From RGIG8745 sp964554265 (GTDB taxonomy: Bacteria > Bacteroidota > Bacteroidia > Bacteroidales > Bacteroidaceae), in assembly GCA_964554265.1 (NCBI GenBank), contig CAZKOB010000091.1:1-14796 (forward strand): a DNA stretch of 14,796 nt, written 5' to 3'. The position numbers were made by a program, and so were the translations under genes. This document shows positions 6,459-14,676 of the stretch, piece after piece. The notes below the pieces were generated by a model that had not been told where the DNA came from, ran no database searches, and saw nothing but the letters and a program-made list of their open reading frames with translations. Numbering within the stretch: the first letter of the stretch is position 1; the number at the start of each line of letters is the position of its first letter.

Positions 6459-6568
6459 GTACAACCGTCCGCGATAGCATATATTGAATCTTGCCTGTAA
6501 AGATTCTAACTTTGCCCCAAATATACTCGAGTTCGGTTTAAGAAAGTCCTGTAAAAAGTCAAGTAATC
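6459..6568 (+). repeat. Left inverted repeat, copy 1 of about 110-bp repeat
   Basis: It begins GTACAACCGTCCGCGATAGC and includes GAGTTCGG (6529-6537 region) and TTTAAGAAAGTCCTG. It carries a promoter-like TTG (6484-6486) and TAACTTTG (6507-6514). Its reverse complement is found at 7583-7693. Confidence 0.7.
6484..6514 (+). promoter_or_regulatory. Promoter-like sequence inside the left repeat
   Basis: TTG (6484-6486), a 20-nt spacer, then TAACTTTG (6507-6514) fits the Bacteroides -33/-7 promoter. It reads into the repeat-bounded segment, where no gene follows. The matching box in the right copy is degenerate. Confidence 0.35.
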
Positions 6569-7029
6569 TGTTTAATTACATCAGAATACGCAATGACAAA
6601 GTCAGGACAAACATTGTAAAATCAATTGTTTTTGCCGGTGAACATTCTGTCTATCTCAGAGGCATTTCTTCTTTCTTTTTGACACTAAGCCCACTTGCAG
6701 CGGACAGAATTCCATTAACATAATTAAGGTTCGTTTGCATTTTGTCGATCGCTGATTTTTTGAAGTTTTGTTGATAAATAACTGATAATCAATAAAATAC
6801 TATTTCGATAAGAACGATGAGGTTTCAGGTGCAGGAAGTATAGGTAGGAGATAAAATAGGATATGTTGATAATCAGTGAGTTATAAAATTATTTATCCAA
6901 GATTCCTGTTTTTCGCTGTCGAAATCAATCTTTGTTTTTTCGTGGCTTTGAAAATCTGGTTATGATTTTTTAAGAAATCAAATTGGAGAATACCGGATTT
7001 CAGCCCCAAAAACGGACTTCCTCAAACTC

Positions 7030-7110
7030 GTTCACCTTGAAAATAAATTTCGTTCACCTTGAAAATGTTTTTAAAGTGCCTTTTAAAAAAATTGGGTTCA
7101 CCTTGAAAAT
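7030..7110. repeat. Iteron-like 15-bp direct repeats on a 22-bp register
   Basis: GTTCACCTTGAAAAT occurs exactly at 7030-7044, 7052-7066 and 7096-7110. The offsets are 22 and 44 bp. A degenerate fourth unit (CCTT..AAA conserved) falls precisely on the missing 7074 position. Two-turn helical phasing suggests a protein-binding array, as in plasmid iterons or operator arrays. Confidence 0.6.
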
Positions 7111-7228
7111 TTATTTTCAGCGTACTCTTTTTTCAGGCAAAGCATAAGTAAATGTGAATTAATGTACATTTCCAGAATGTGAATTGTATTATTTTTACAT
7201 TGGGGATTCAAGTCCTGAAAACGGCTTT

Positions 7229-7280
7229 AGAATCGCACAAACGGAACTTCGGCAAGGTCCGGACGATTTTATGCGATTCT
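7229..7280. repeat. Perfect 9-bp inverted repeat
   Basis: AGAATCGCA (7229-7237) and TGCGATTCT (7272-7280) are perfect inverted copies separated by 34 nt. No gene is nearby; it could form a stem in a transcript crossing the element. Confidence 0.35.
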
Positions 7281-7482
7281 GCGAGGCCTTGATTTTAACA
7301 TTTCAAATTGTCAGAAAAAGCCCGTAATTTATGACAAGGCAGATGGTGTGAGGGTGGGGATGACCAAGCCGGTTTATGAGGTTGTCGGCCTTGTTGTGGC
7401 GTGACAGCCGGACCGGTAAAAAAGGTCTGTATCTGTACCCGACTTCGTCACTTGAAAACCAACAGAAATATAATTGTCTACG

Positions 7483-7527
7483 CGAGTCCGATTTAAGAAA
7501 GTCCTGCAAAAAGATAGGTAACTCTGC
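7483..7527 (+). repeat. Third, partial copy of the ~110-bp repeat
   Basis: The first 39 nt match 6528-6566 with six differences and in the same orientation (shared TTTAAGAAAGTCCTG). The outer half with the CCGTCCG segment is missing. It lies 55 bp from the right repeat in the opposite orientation. Confidence 0.55.
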
Positions 7528-7582
7528 AAGCCTTTTGTATCTTTACAGTCAATATTCAAATACTTACAAAAAGGCGAGCAAT

Positions 7583-7693
7583 GATTACCCACTTCTAAAA
7601 GGATTTTCTTATCCCGAACTCACGTAAAACATATTTATGGATAAAGTAGAACACTACAGGCAGGATTCAATATGCTATCACGGACGGTTGTAC
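7583..7693 (-). repeat. Right inverted repeat, copy 2 of about 110-bp repeat
   Basis: Its reverse complement aligns with 6459-6568: the outer ~40 nt are nearly identical, the middle is gapped, and GAGTTCGG..TAAGAAA.TCCT and GTAATC are conserved further in. Confidence 0.7.
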
Positions 7694-7708
7694 AATTACG
7701 TATTTACA

Positions 7709-7784
7709 GCGCACCCTCTTGTTTATGGTCACGATAGTGGATATTTAAGCGACGAAACTGCACCAAAATAGGCGCACCCTCTTG
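7709..7784. repeat. 13-bp direct repeats GCGCACCCTCTTG
   Basis: Exact copies occur at 7709-7721 and 7772-7784, 63 bp apart. The second is the loop of the hairpin at the tsaE stop codon. Confidence 0.5.
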
Positions 7785-7791
7785 CTATTTT
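7765..7791 (-). terminator. A/T stem at the end of tsaE
   Basis: AAAATAG (7765-7771) and CTATTTT (7785-7791) form a perfect 7-bp stem around the 13-nt repeat and overlap the tsaE stop codon. The stem is A/T-rich, so its strength as a terminator is uncertain; it could work in both directions between the converging units. Confidence 0.35.
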
Positions 7792-8221
7792 AATCAAAAG
7801 ACACCATTCTGGAACCATCCTCCTGTTCTTCTATGTAAACTTTCACCACGTCTTCCGGCAATAGTTCTTCTATAATTTCAGGCCACTCTATAAAACAGAT
7901 ATTTCCACTATACACATAGTCTTCATACCCAATATCAAGCACCTCAGACAAAGCTGCTGCATGATCTGATTTTTGGAAACGATAGAAGTCGAAATGATAA
8001 ACAGGTTCACTCTCTTTATCAAGATATTCATTGACAATAGCAAATGTAGGTGAGTTGATTATATCATTAACTCCAAGACATTCACAGACAGCCTTGATGA
8101 ATGTAGTTTTCCCTGCACCCATCTTACCATAGAAAGCAAAAACATTACGGTTACCCATTGCTTTCACAAACTTTGCAGCTGCATCGTTTATGCAATCTAC
8201 AGATTCAATATTTATCGTCAT
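7790..8221 (-). CDS. tsaE: tRNA threonylcarbamoyladenosine biosynthesis ATPase TsaE
   Basis: TsaE is the small P-loop ATPase that works with TsaB-TsaD to place t6A at position 37 of ANN-decoding tRNAs. At 143 residues it has the family's length. Motifs: Walker A GKMGAGKTT (32-40), SPTFAIVNEY (57-66) as the switch-like segment, HFDFYRF (76-82) and IEWPE (111-115). It is cytoplasmic and probably essential, as in other bacteria. It starts 17 nt after porX on the same strand, so it is likely the last gene of the sprE-porX-tsaE unit. An A/T stem with a repeated 13-nt loop overlaps its stop codon. Confidence 0.94.
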   Translation of the reverse strand: MTINIESVDCINDAAAKFVKAMGNRNVFAFYGKMGAGKTTFIKAVCECLGVNDIINSPTFAIVNEYLDKESEPVYHFDFYRFQKSDHAAALSEVLDIGYEDYVYSGNICFIEWPEIIEELLPEDVVKVYIEEQEDGSRMVSFD

Positions 8222-8238
8222 AATAATTCTTTATGTAA

Positions 8239-9798
8239 TCAATTACGTTTAACACGCTTACTACGCATTGTTACAATTGGCACAAGCATCTCTTCCATTG
8301 ATATTCCACCATGCTGAAATGTGTTCTTATAATACCCCACATAATAATTATAATTATTGGGATAAGCAAAAAAAGAATCGTTCTGTGCAAATATATAAGA
8401 TGTACTCAGATTTGGTGAAGGCAAATATGCCTTTTTAGGCTCTTTAAGTTCAAAAATTTCCTTCGCATTATAGCTAAGATTCCTTCCCAATTTATAACGC
8501 AAATTAGTATTGGTGTTTTTGTCACCTATAATCTTGACCGGAGTGTTTACACGTATGCTTCCATGATCTGTAGTTATTACAATTTTTGCATCAGTCTGTG
8601 AAAGAATATTGAAAAGTTCACTCACAGGAGAATGCCTGAACCACGACAAAGTGATGCTACGATAAGCATTTTCATCAGAAGCAAGCTCACGTACCATTCG
8701 GGATTCCGTTCTCGCATGGGATAGCATATCAATGAAATTGATAACAATGACATTAAGATCTTTATTAGCCACATTTTTAAACTGCGAAACAAGCTTTTCT
8801 GAATCAGTCGAATTATTCAGTTTGGAATAGGAAAAAGAATTTTTACGTCTGTAGCGTTCCAATTGTGTCTGCACAAGAGTCATTTCATATAAATTCTTCC
8901 CTTCATCCTCATCTTCGTCAACCCATAGATCCGGGAACATAGAAGCAATCTGCAAAGGCATCAGGCCTGCAAATATGGCATTACGCGCATATTGTGTCGC
9001 TGTAGGCAATATGCTAAGATACAAATCCTCATCAAATACAAAATTTTCGGAAAGCTCATGTCCGATAACTCTCCACTGATCATAGCGGAGATTATCGAAG
9101 ACTATAAGATAGACCTGCTCTTTGTCATTCAACAGTGGGAAAATCTTACGTTTGAAAATATCAGGACTCATCAACGGACGTTTATCAGGATTTTCAATCC
9201 AACTCATATAGTTTTTTCTGACAAACTTGGCAAATCCGATATTGGCCTCCGTTTTCTGCATACGCAATATATCAGCCATCTCACTATTCGTTTCAGACAG
9301 TTCAAGTTCCCAAAAGACAAGACGCTTGTACACGTCTATCCATTCTTCAAGACTATATGAATCATTAATCTGCATGCCGATTTTGGTAAAATTCTGCTGG
9401 TAACTGCTGTTCGTCACCTCTGTAGCAATCTCTTTTTTATGAAGATGCTTTTTCAATGTCAAAAGAATCTGATTCGGATTTACAGGTTTTATCAGATAAT
9501 CAGCTATTTTGGAGCCTATGGCCTGATCCATAATATTCTCTTCCTCACTTTTAGTTACCATCACAACAGGAATCGTATTATTTATCTCTTTAATCCGGAA
9601 AAGAGTCTCCAACCCACTCAATCCCGGCATATTTTCATCCAGAAAAATAATGTCAAATGACTGCTCACGGCACATATCTATCGCATCTCTGCCATTTGTG
9701 GCTGTAATAACCTCATACCCTTTCTTCTCAAGAAATATGATATAAGCCTTGAGAAGCTCCATCTCATCATCAACCCATAGCAATACACCGTTATTCAT
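8239..9798 (-). CDS. porX: PorX-type response regulator with PglZ (alkaline-phosphatase-like) effector domain
   Basis: PorX is the response regulator linked to PorY and SigP in control of type IX secretion in Porphyromonas; its output domain is a PglZ-type metal-dependent phosphatase/phosphodiesterase fold rather than a DNA-binding domain. This 519-residue protein has family length. The receiver domain (about 4-118) has the acidic pair D10 D11, the phospho-acceptor D54 in FLDENMPG, T82 and K104 in LIKPVNP. A helical linker follows (about 120-220), then the PglZ domain with VFDNLRYDQW (D235), LPTATQYARN (Thr268 is the likely nucleophile position) and the ITTDHGS metal-binding segment. The gene lies 20 nt after the sprE homologue and 17 nt before tsaE. 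Adjacency to a SprE/PorW homologue supports a secretion role, though Bacteroides-type genomes can keep PorX without a full secretion system. Confidence 0.9.
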   Translation of the reverse strand: MNNGVLLWVDDEMELLKAYIIFLEKKGYEVITATNGRDAIDMCREQSFDIIFLDENMPGLSGLETLFRIKEINNTIPVVMVTKSEEENIMDQAIGSKIADYLIKPVNPNQILLTLKKHLHKKEIATEVTNSSYQQNFTKIGMQINDSYSLEEWIDVYKRLVFWELELSETNSEMADILRMQKTEANIGFAKFVRKNYMSWIENPDKRPLMSPDIFKRKIFPLLNDKEQVYLIVFDNLRYDQWRVIGHELSENFVFDEDLYLSILPTATQYARNAIFAGLMPLQIASMFPDLWVDEDEDEGKNLYEMTLVQTQLERYRRKNSFSYSKLNNSTDSEKLVSQFKNVANKDLNVIVINFIDMLSHARTESRMVRELASDENAYRSITLSWFRHSPVSELFNILSQTDAKIVITTDHGSIRVNTPVKIIGDKNTNTNLRYKLGRNLSYNAKEIFELKEPKKAYLPSPNLSTSYIFAQNDSFFAYPNNYNYYVGYYKNTFQHGGISMEEMLVPIVTMRSKRVKRN

Positions 9799-9818
9799 TG
9801 TTTTTAATTCTAATTAAT

Positions 9819-12704
9819 TTAGAAAATATAATTATCATCTTCTTCATAGCCCTCTCCATCCTCATATTCCTCGTCCTCATCCTCCGGCTGCGGAAGTTCT
9901 TCAGGCTCATCAAGAGTACTGTCATCTATATTCAAATGCCCGAACTTTCCAAAATGTTCGTCATAAAAATCAAAATAATCAGCAAAACTTTTACCTCTCA
10001 TCAATAATTTGAGGTTATCTTCCGATATGACAAATGCTTTCAATCCTTCAAGCTTATAAACCATCTCTTCATTATTGTACAATCGATGCAAATATATAAA
10101 TGCCTCATCATAATTGAGGAATGTACGCACCTGCAACATATCCACTCCATCTCCCTTCTCTATAGAAAGATCAAAATTGCGCACTGTAAAGTTTGTAAAA
10201 TTATAATGCGCCATTTCATAAAGCAGCTGATTTTCATTTACACTGTCACGCTCGTATGCTATAACAAAAACAAAATTGCAATTCTTCTCATCTGTAAACG
10301 AAGAGTCGGCCATAAGCGAATCCTCTTCTGCTCCAATACCTCTCCGACGCTCCCAGATAGATCCCATCTCAAATTTGCCACTTGCGAGCAAACGACCATC
10401 CTTAAGTCCTTTAACATATAGTCCGGCAAGTTCGCTGACAGTACTTGTTGGAAATTTCTCGACAATCGATTTCATAGACTCCATAAATGATTCGCGCTCT
10501 CCTCTCTCCAAACGACTCATGGCCGCCAAAAACATAAAGCGCGCCCTGTTAGCACCTTCAGGATATTCTTTTTCTGTATAAGCATCGTTTGCTATCACTT
10601 TATCAAAATCATTCATAGCAAATGCATCATAGGCCTCCATATACAAAGAGTCCTCTATCTGCTTACCATATCTTGCCTTAAATTCAAAATTCTTATCTGC
10701 CACATGTTTTGCATGTTCATTTTCAGGAAAATCATCTATCAATTTACTGCGATAGATGTCTGCCTCATCATCACGACCAATACGTGAATATAATTGAAAC
10801 ATATTATAATATGTCTCATCCATTTGTTCAAAATCCGGAAAATCCGTGCAAATACGCACAAATGTCTTCTCTGCAAGCGGAAAATTCTCCATTCTGTCCT
10901 TATATATTATTCCTGCATTGAAAAGCGCATTAACAAGAGCAATGTTAGATGCCTGCATCTGTTCATCTGTCATCGGTATATCTTTGAGATAATATTCCGG
11001 TCGATGAGGGTCATTTGCATATTCCTCTTCTTTGCTCTTTTCTTTATCTATCTTCTTGTCCTGAAGAGCATCGTCTGCAATAGAATCATTACCTACAGCG
11101 ACAGAATCTCCTTCAACAGTTTCTTCATTGAAATCTTCAAGTACTGTCTTATTCGCTCTCCGCCAATTATCTGCAAGTTCACGTTTTCCCCATTTCTTCT
11201 GAAACTCCTGTTTCCCGGCTGCAACAGCCGTAGGATTATAAAAATACCAAAGTCCGCCACTCCTCTTGGTCGTATTATTCAAATTTCCATGATTCGCAGA
11301 ACTCACATTATTTTGCTGACGGTTATTGCCAGAAGAGGCAGACGCATCTGCCGCCTTCCTTTCTTCTTCTTTCTCCTTTTTCTTCACCTCTTCTATAATG
11401 CGCTTTATAACATCCATCCTTTCCACTGAATCCATCTTTGCAAGAGTTTGAAGACTATCTTGCAACTCAATATCAACAGCAAAAGGCTGGAGTTCATCCA
11501 GAATCTTTGAACGCTCATCAATTTCTTTATAATCATCTCGTTCCTTGTCAAGCAAACCCAATACCTCAGAATAACACTTCTGCGCCTTCACAAAATATTC
11601 TTTTTCCCAATACAATCTCCCAAGATGCAGTAATACCACACCTTTTTCTATCCCGTTCCTTGTACTTTTTTCTGCTCCTTCACTGTACGCATAAATAGCA
11701 TGTAATGTATCCTTGTTAGCCAAATAAATATTGCCGATAGCATAAAACACCTGATCCAAATAATCCTTATTTTTCGGATTCTTCGACATAGCCTGCAATT
11801 TGCGTATCATCTGCTTACTCTTACCAGCAGAAACCACTTCTGTCTGCTGTATGCGTGCATTAAAATCAAGCTCGTAAGGCGGATTCTTGGACACTACTTT
11901 ATTAAAAGCCTTAAAGGCAAGCTGTTCCTGTCCTGTCTTATGATACAACTGACCAAGCAAGAAATAAAGTCGGGCCTTTTGCAAAGAACGTTTTTCTTTC
12001 TTTATCGCTTTGAGCAAATTCGGAATCGCATCCGTATATTGCTGTTGCCGTATCTGGCAATTAGCCATAACTTCAGCTTTCAAAGGCTCATATTTGACAG
12101 GGAAGCTATCACGGACCGCTCTGGATATGATATCCTCCGCATCATAAAACCATTCCAATTCAGAATAGCATTTTGCCTCAAGTATACGTGCCTTAGCCAC
12201 AATATCAGGATCAGAAAAATACAACCTCTGCATATAGGAAAATGTCGAAGCCGCCTCCATATATTCTCCTTTGCGGAATTGTGCTTCTCCCATCAAGAAC
12301 CATGCCTTATAAAGAAATGGATTATATTCCTTCCTACTCAACCAAATCTTATCTTTAAGCTTCTTCGGTTTGTTACTGTTCCACTCCGGACGTGTCGTGA
12401 TAGAATGCTGTTTGATTGTCTTTTGGCATTTCTCTATTGCACGAGAAAAATTTGAATTGCCAAGCGTCAATGTACTTTTATTTGAAGTCATATACAGCGG
12501 TACTATCTCCGTATAATTATCCTTATTACCTTCTTCTTGAGCATCTAATCCGTCTATATAAGCCAAATGCCCATTATAATATGTATTATAACGAGCTTTG
12601 AAAGCCTGTACAGCTCGCGTCATCCCCGTATTTTTTTTCGTCGAGCACGAAGACAACACAAATCCTGCACAGAGAAAAAGAAAGACACCGAACAAATTCC
12701 TCAT
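9819..12704 (-). CDS. sprE: SprE/PorW-type TPR lipoprotein of type IX secretion/gliding
   Basis: SprE (Flavobacterium) and PorW (Porphyromonas) are outer-membrane-associated TPR lipoproteins needed for type IX secretion. From the ATG at 12704 this is 961 residues. It has a hydrophobic signal ending in the lipobox LSSC with Cys20, then STKKNTG and a long stretch of TPR-like helical pairs (about 100-420). A charged Lys/Glu linker with Asn/Ser-rich low complexity (around 450-510) precedes a GLWYFYNP...WGKRELADNWRR block that I associate with this family. A second TPR stretch follows, then an unusually acidic, Asp/Glu-rich tail. A start at 12734 would add ten residues before the signal and is less natural. 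It is the first gene of a likely operon with porX and tsaE. Family assignment is from architecture and context; length exceeds PorW and is nearer to SprE. Confidence 0.8.
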   Translation of the reverse strand: MRNLFGVFLFLCAGFVLSSCSTKKNTGMTRAVQAFKARYNTYYNGHLAYIDGLDAQEEGNKDNYTEIVPLYMTSNKSTLTLGNSNFSRAIEKCQKTIKQHSITTRPEWNSNKPKKLKDKIWLSRKEYNPFLYKAWFLMGEAQFRKGEYMEAASTFSYMQRLYFSDPDIVAKARILEAKCYSELEWFYDAEDIISRAVRDSFPVKYEPLKAEVMANCQIRQQQYTDAIPNLLKAIKKEKRSLQKARLYFLLGQLYHKTGQEQLAFKAFNKVVSKNPPYELDFNARIQQTEVVSAGKSKQMIRKLQAMSKNPKNKDYLDQVFYAIGNIYLANKDTLHAIYAYSEGAEKSTRNGIEKGVVLLHLGRLYWEKEYFVKAQKCYSEVLGLLDKERDDYKEIDERSKILDELQPFAVDIELQDSLQTLAKMDSVERMDVIKRIIEEVKKKEKEEERKAADASASSGNNRQQNNVSSANHGNLNNTTKRSGGLWYFYNPTAVAAGKQEFQKKWGKRELADNWRRANKTVLEDFNEETVEGDSVAVGNDSIADDALQDKKIDKEKSKEEEYANDPHRPEYYLKDIPMTDEQMQASNIALVNALFNAGIIYKDRMENFPLAEKTFVRICTDFPDFEQMDETYYNMFQLYSRIGRDDEADIYRSKLIDDFPENEHAKHVADKNFEFKARYGKQIEDSLYMEAYDAFAMNDFDKVIANDAYTEKEYPEGANRARFMFLAAMSRLERGERESFMESMKSIVEKFPTSTVSELAGLYVKGLKDGRLLASGKFEMGSIWERRRGIGAEEDSLMADSSFTDEKNCNFVFVIAYERDSVNENQLLYEMAHYNFTNFTVRNFDLSIEKGDGVDMLQVRTFLNYDEAFIYLHRLYNNEEMVYKLEGLKAFVISEDNLKLLMRGKSFADYFDFYDEHFGKFGHLNIDDSTLDEPEELPQPEDEDEEYEDGEGYEEDDNYIF

Positions 12705-12942
12705 TATCTCACTAACCTTGATTTTCCATATCATTAAGTTGTTGAGTTTATACCCTGCATTAAGAATCCTTTTGTGCCTTGTATTAATGAGGTTTCAACC
12801 CAAAGATTCGCCTGAAAAACGACAACATTACAACTCCATGGCACCGCCCATTACAAGACCCACAACCTATACCTGCAAAAGTTCAACTTTCATTTATATA
12901 TAACGTAAAAATACACGCCTTTATTATAGCAACATGATTAAG
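12705..12942. other. Intergenic region upstream of sprE
   Basis: About 240 nt. I see no perfect TAnnTTTG box; the best minus-strand match is AACTTTTG near 12880, one base off at position 1. No strong terminator follows the small membrane-protein gene, so read-through from aroA is possible. Confidence 0.4.
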
Positions 12943-13383
12943 TCATTCATTGCTTTTGTGACCGTCGTTGCGTCTCTCTGCAACAATCATAACCACTTCA
13001 TCCTTCAATTCATCCGGCAATTCAACAGAACGCAGTTGCAAACTTCTGACCCATCCTGCCACTTCCGTATTTTTCATCGTATATAATATGTCACGAAATT
13101 CTTCTGCCTCTTCATCTGTATATTCCGCTGATGCCCGTCCACGGAAACGGTCAAGCTCTTCATCGTTGTAATATTCTATTTCACGGCTGACAGCAGCAAG
13201 CAGGCTTTCCTTTTCACAGGTTTCATGCTGTCCACAGCACTCCATATCCTCAACCTGCTTTATGGAAGGAAGTTCTGCTATTTCACCTTTTTCAAGCTTT
13301 CTCTGCAATCTCCGGTTCCTTATTCCACCAGCCAACATTGCAAACAAAGCGAGTAAACAAAGCCCAACAAACAAATAAAACAT
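12943..13383 (-). CDS. Small membrane-anchored protein with a CC..H..C motif, downstream of aroA
   Basis: The 146-residue protein begins with a hydrophobic helix (about 3-20) followed by a basic stretch RNRRLQRK, so it is probably anchored in the inner membrane with its body in the cytoplasm. ECCGQHETCEKE (48-59) places C49, C50, H53 and C56 as a possible metal- or cluster-binding set. Then EYYNDEELDRFRGR and an acidic helical C-terminal half follow. I recognise it only as the kind of conserved hypothetical protein found beside aroA in Bacteroidales; some databases use the name phospholipase for such proteins without basis I can see here. The ATG lies 5 nt after the aroA stop, so the two are co-transcribed and perhaps translationally coupled. 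Function unknown. Confidence 0.75.
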   Translation of the reverse strand: MFYLFVGLCLLALFAMLAGGIRNRRLQRKLEKGEIAELPSIKQVEDMECCGQHETCEKESLLAAVSREIEYYNDEELDRFRGRASAEYTDEEAEEFRDILYTMKNTEVAGWVRSLQLRSVELPDELKDEVVMIVAERRNDGHKSNE

Positions 13384-13388
13384 TACTA

Positions 13389-14672
13389 TTATATATTTAT
13401 GGTTTCAATCCGGAAGCCGACGGCTTTCAAATCATCCCAATACTTCGGATATGATTTTGACACAACTTCTGGATTGTTTATTCTTATTTCTCCAACTTTC
13501 AAAGCACAGGGGGCAAAAGCCATTGCCATACGGTGATCTTCGTAAGTATCTATGACAGGAACTGATTGTGCTGCCGTCCTTTTCCCATTCCATAGAAGTA
13601 CACTGCCATCTTCTTCATCGACAACATATCCCAGCTTAAGAAGTTCATTCCGTAATGCCGTTATGCGGTCTGTCTCCTTTATCTTCAAGCTCTGAAGCCC
13701 TGTAAAACAGAAGGGGATATCCAACATGCAGCAACATACGACAAATGTCTGCGCCAAATCCGGCTGACTGACAAAATCATATTCCAGACGCTTACACTTC
13801 TGCTCTTCCTTCTTCAATACAACATGAGGAATACCACCAGATTCTCCGAACAAGGTTCTGACACCTAACTGATTGAATATTTCTGATACCTTAGAATCGC
13901 CTTGAAAACTGTCACGAAATAATCCCAGCAAAACAATCTCCGAATCTACAGAAAGAGCCGCCATTTCATACCAATAGGAACTTGCACTCCAATCACTCTC
14001 GACAATATAAGAACGCGCTGAATAACGGAGCGGTTCCACTTTTATCTGTGAATCTCCAATCCAACGGCACTTTGCACCAAAGTCTGTCATAAGTTGCAAG
14101 GTTAGATTAATATATGGACGCGAAATAATCTTGTCCACAAGCGTCAATACCAGCCCTTTCTTCATGACCGGAGCTATCATCAACAAAGCTGAAATATACT
14201 GGGAACTTACATTGCCGGGCAACGTAAGTTCTCCACCTTCCATCATGACATTTCCTACTATTCTCAAAGGAGGGAAACCCTCTTTCTCCACATAATCGAC
14301 CTCCGCCCCCAATTTTCGCAAAGCATCAACAAGAATAGCTATGGGACGGTTCTTCATCCTTTCCGTCCCAGTGATGACTCTGCTTCCTTCTGTAACAGCA
14401 AGCAATGCAGTAGAAAACCTCATTGCTGTGCCAGCGGCACCTATATCCACTGTTCCAAAAGTATTGTCAGAAAGCCAACGCAACATGACACAAGTATCAT
14501 CACAGTCAGAAAGATTCCCGATCTGAGAATCCCTGCTGTCTGTAAGCGCATTGATTACCAGCGCCCGGTTGCTTATACTCTTTGAAGAAGGAAGGCATAT
14601 ATGTCCTCGTATATCACGAGGCGCCTTTATACTGATTTGCATAGCTGTAGACAGTGTTTTTTGCATCCCCAT
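13389..14672 (-). CDS. aroA: 3-Phosphoshikimate 1-carboxyvinyltransferase (EPSP synthase)
   Basis: AroA joins phosphoenolpyruvate to shikimate-3-phosphate, the sixth shikimate-pathway step leading to chorismate. Visible motifs: LPSSKSISNRA with K31, S32 and R36; GAAGTAMRF (78-86), where most class I enzymes have GNAGTAMRP; SSQY (156-159); D305 in SQPDLAQ as the catalytic acid; KETDR (332-336); and DHRMAMA (379-385). Length is 427 residues from the ATG at 14672. An internal ATG at 14642 (MQISIKAP) would give 417 residues and a more typical N-terminus, but the strong Shine-Dalgarno GGAGGAG at 14677-14683 serves the 14672 start, so I keep it. The substitution at the Pro of the GTAMRP loop may affect inhibitor binding; I do not claim a phenotype. 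Chorismate also feeds menaquinone synthesis elsewhere in this window. Confidence 0.94.
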   Translation of the reverse strand: MGMQKTLSTAMQISIKAPRDIRGHICLPSSKSISNRALVINALTDSRDSQIGNLSDCDDTCVMLRWLSDNTFGTVDIGAAGTAMRFSTALLAVTEGSRVITGTERMKNRPIAILVDALRKLGAEVDYVEKEGFPPLRIVGNVMMEGGELTLPGNVSSQYISALLMIAPVMKKGLVLTLVDKIISRPYINLTLQLMTDFGAKCRWIGDSQIKVEPLRYSARSYIVESDWSASSYWYEMAALSVDSEIVLLGLFRDSFQGDSKVSEIFNQLGVRTLFGESGGIPHVVLKKEEQKCKRLEYDFVSQPDLAQTFVVCCCMLDIPFCFTGLQSLKIKETDRITALRNELLKLGYVVDEEDGSVLLWNGKRTAAQSVPVIDTYEDHRMAMAFAPCALKVGEIRINNPEVVSKSYPKYWDDLKAVGFRIETINI

Positions 14673-14676
14673 GTTT

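Larger units (their letters stand above)
6459..7693. mobile_element. Inverted-repeat-bounded element without a transposase (MITE-like or decayed)
   Basis: The outer 41 nt of the left end (6459-6499) and 39 nt of the right end (7655-7693) are inverted copies that differ only by two substitutions and a 2-nt indel. Similarity continues inward, with gaps, to about 6568 and 7583. No reading frame inside resembles a transposase or recombinase. I found no obvious target-site duplication at 6458/7694. Two oppositely oriented copies of an extragenic repeat would look the same, so the mobile-element label is an inference. Confidence 0.4.
6194..7789. other. 1.6-kb non-coding, repeat-dense segment between converging operons
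   Basis: No gene is supported on either strand; all frames are short and unlike known proteins. The segment lies between the 3' ends of menE (plus) and tsaE (minus). It contains the long inverted-repeat pair at 6459-6568 and 7583-7693, a third partial copy, 15-bp direct repeats, two TGATAATCA palindromes (6783-6791 and 6867-6875), AATGTGAATT twice (7151-7160 and 7176-7185) flanking the palindrome AATGTACATT, and 13-bp repeats near tsaE. The density of repeats is far above that of the other intergenic DNA in the window. Confidence 0.6.

Noticed and set aside
6771..6900. GTTGATAA and TTATCC-like motifs suggesting a replication origin
   Set aside because: No complete DnaA box (TTATCCACA) is present and no initiator gene lies nearby.
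10259..12455. Several plus-strand frames opposite the TPR lipoprotein gene
   Set aside because: They are shadows rich in Ile, Phe, Leu and Arg, typical of the antisense of Lys/Glu-rich coding DNA.
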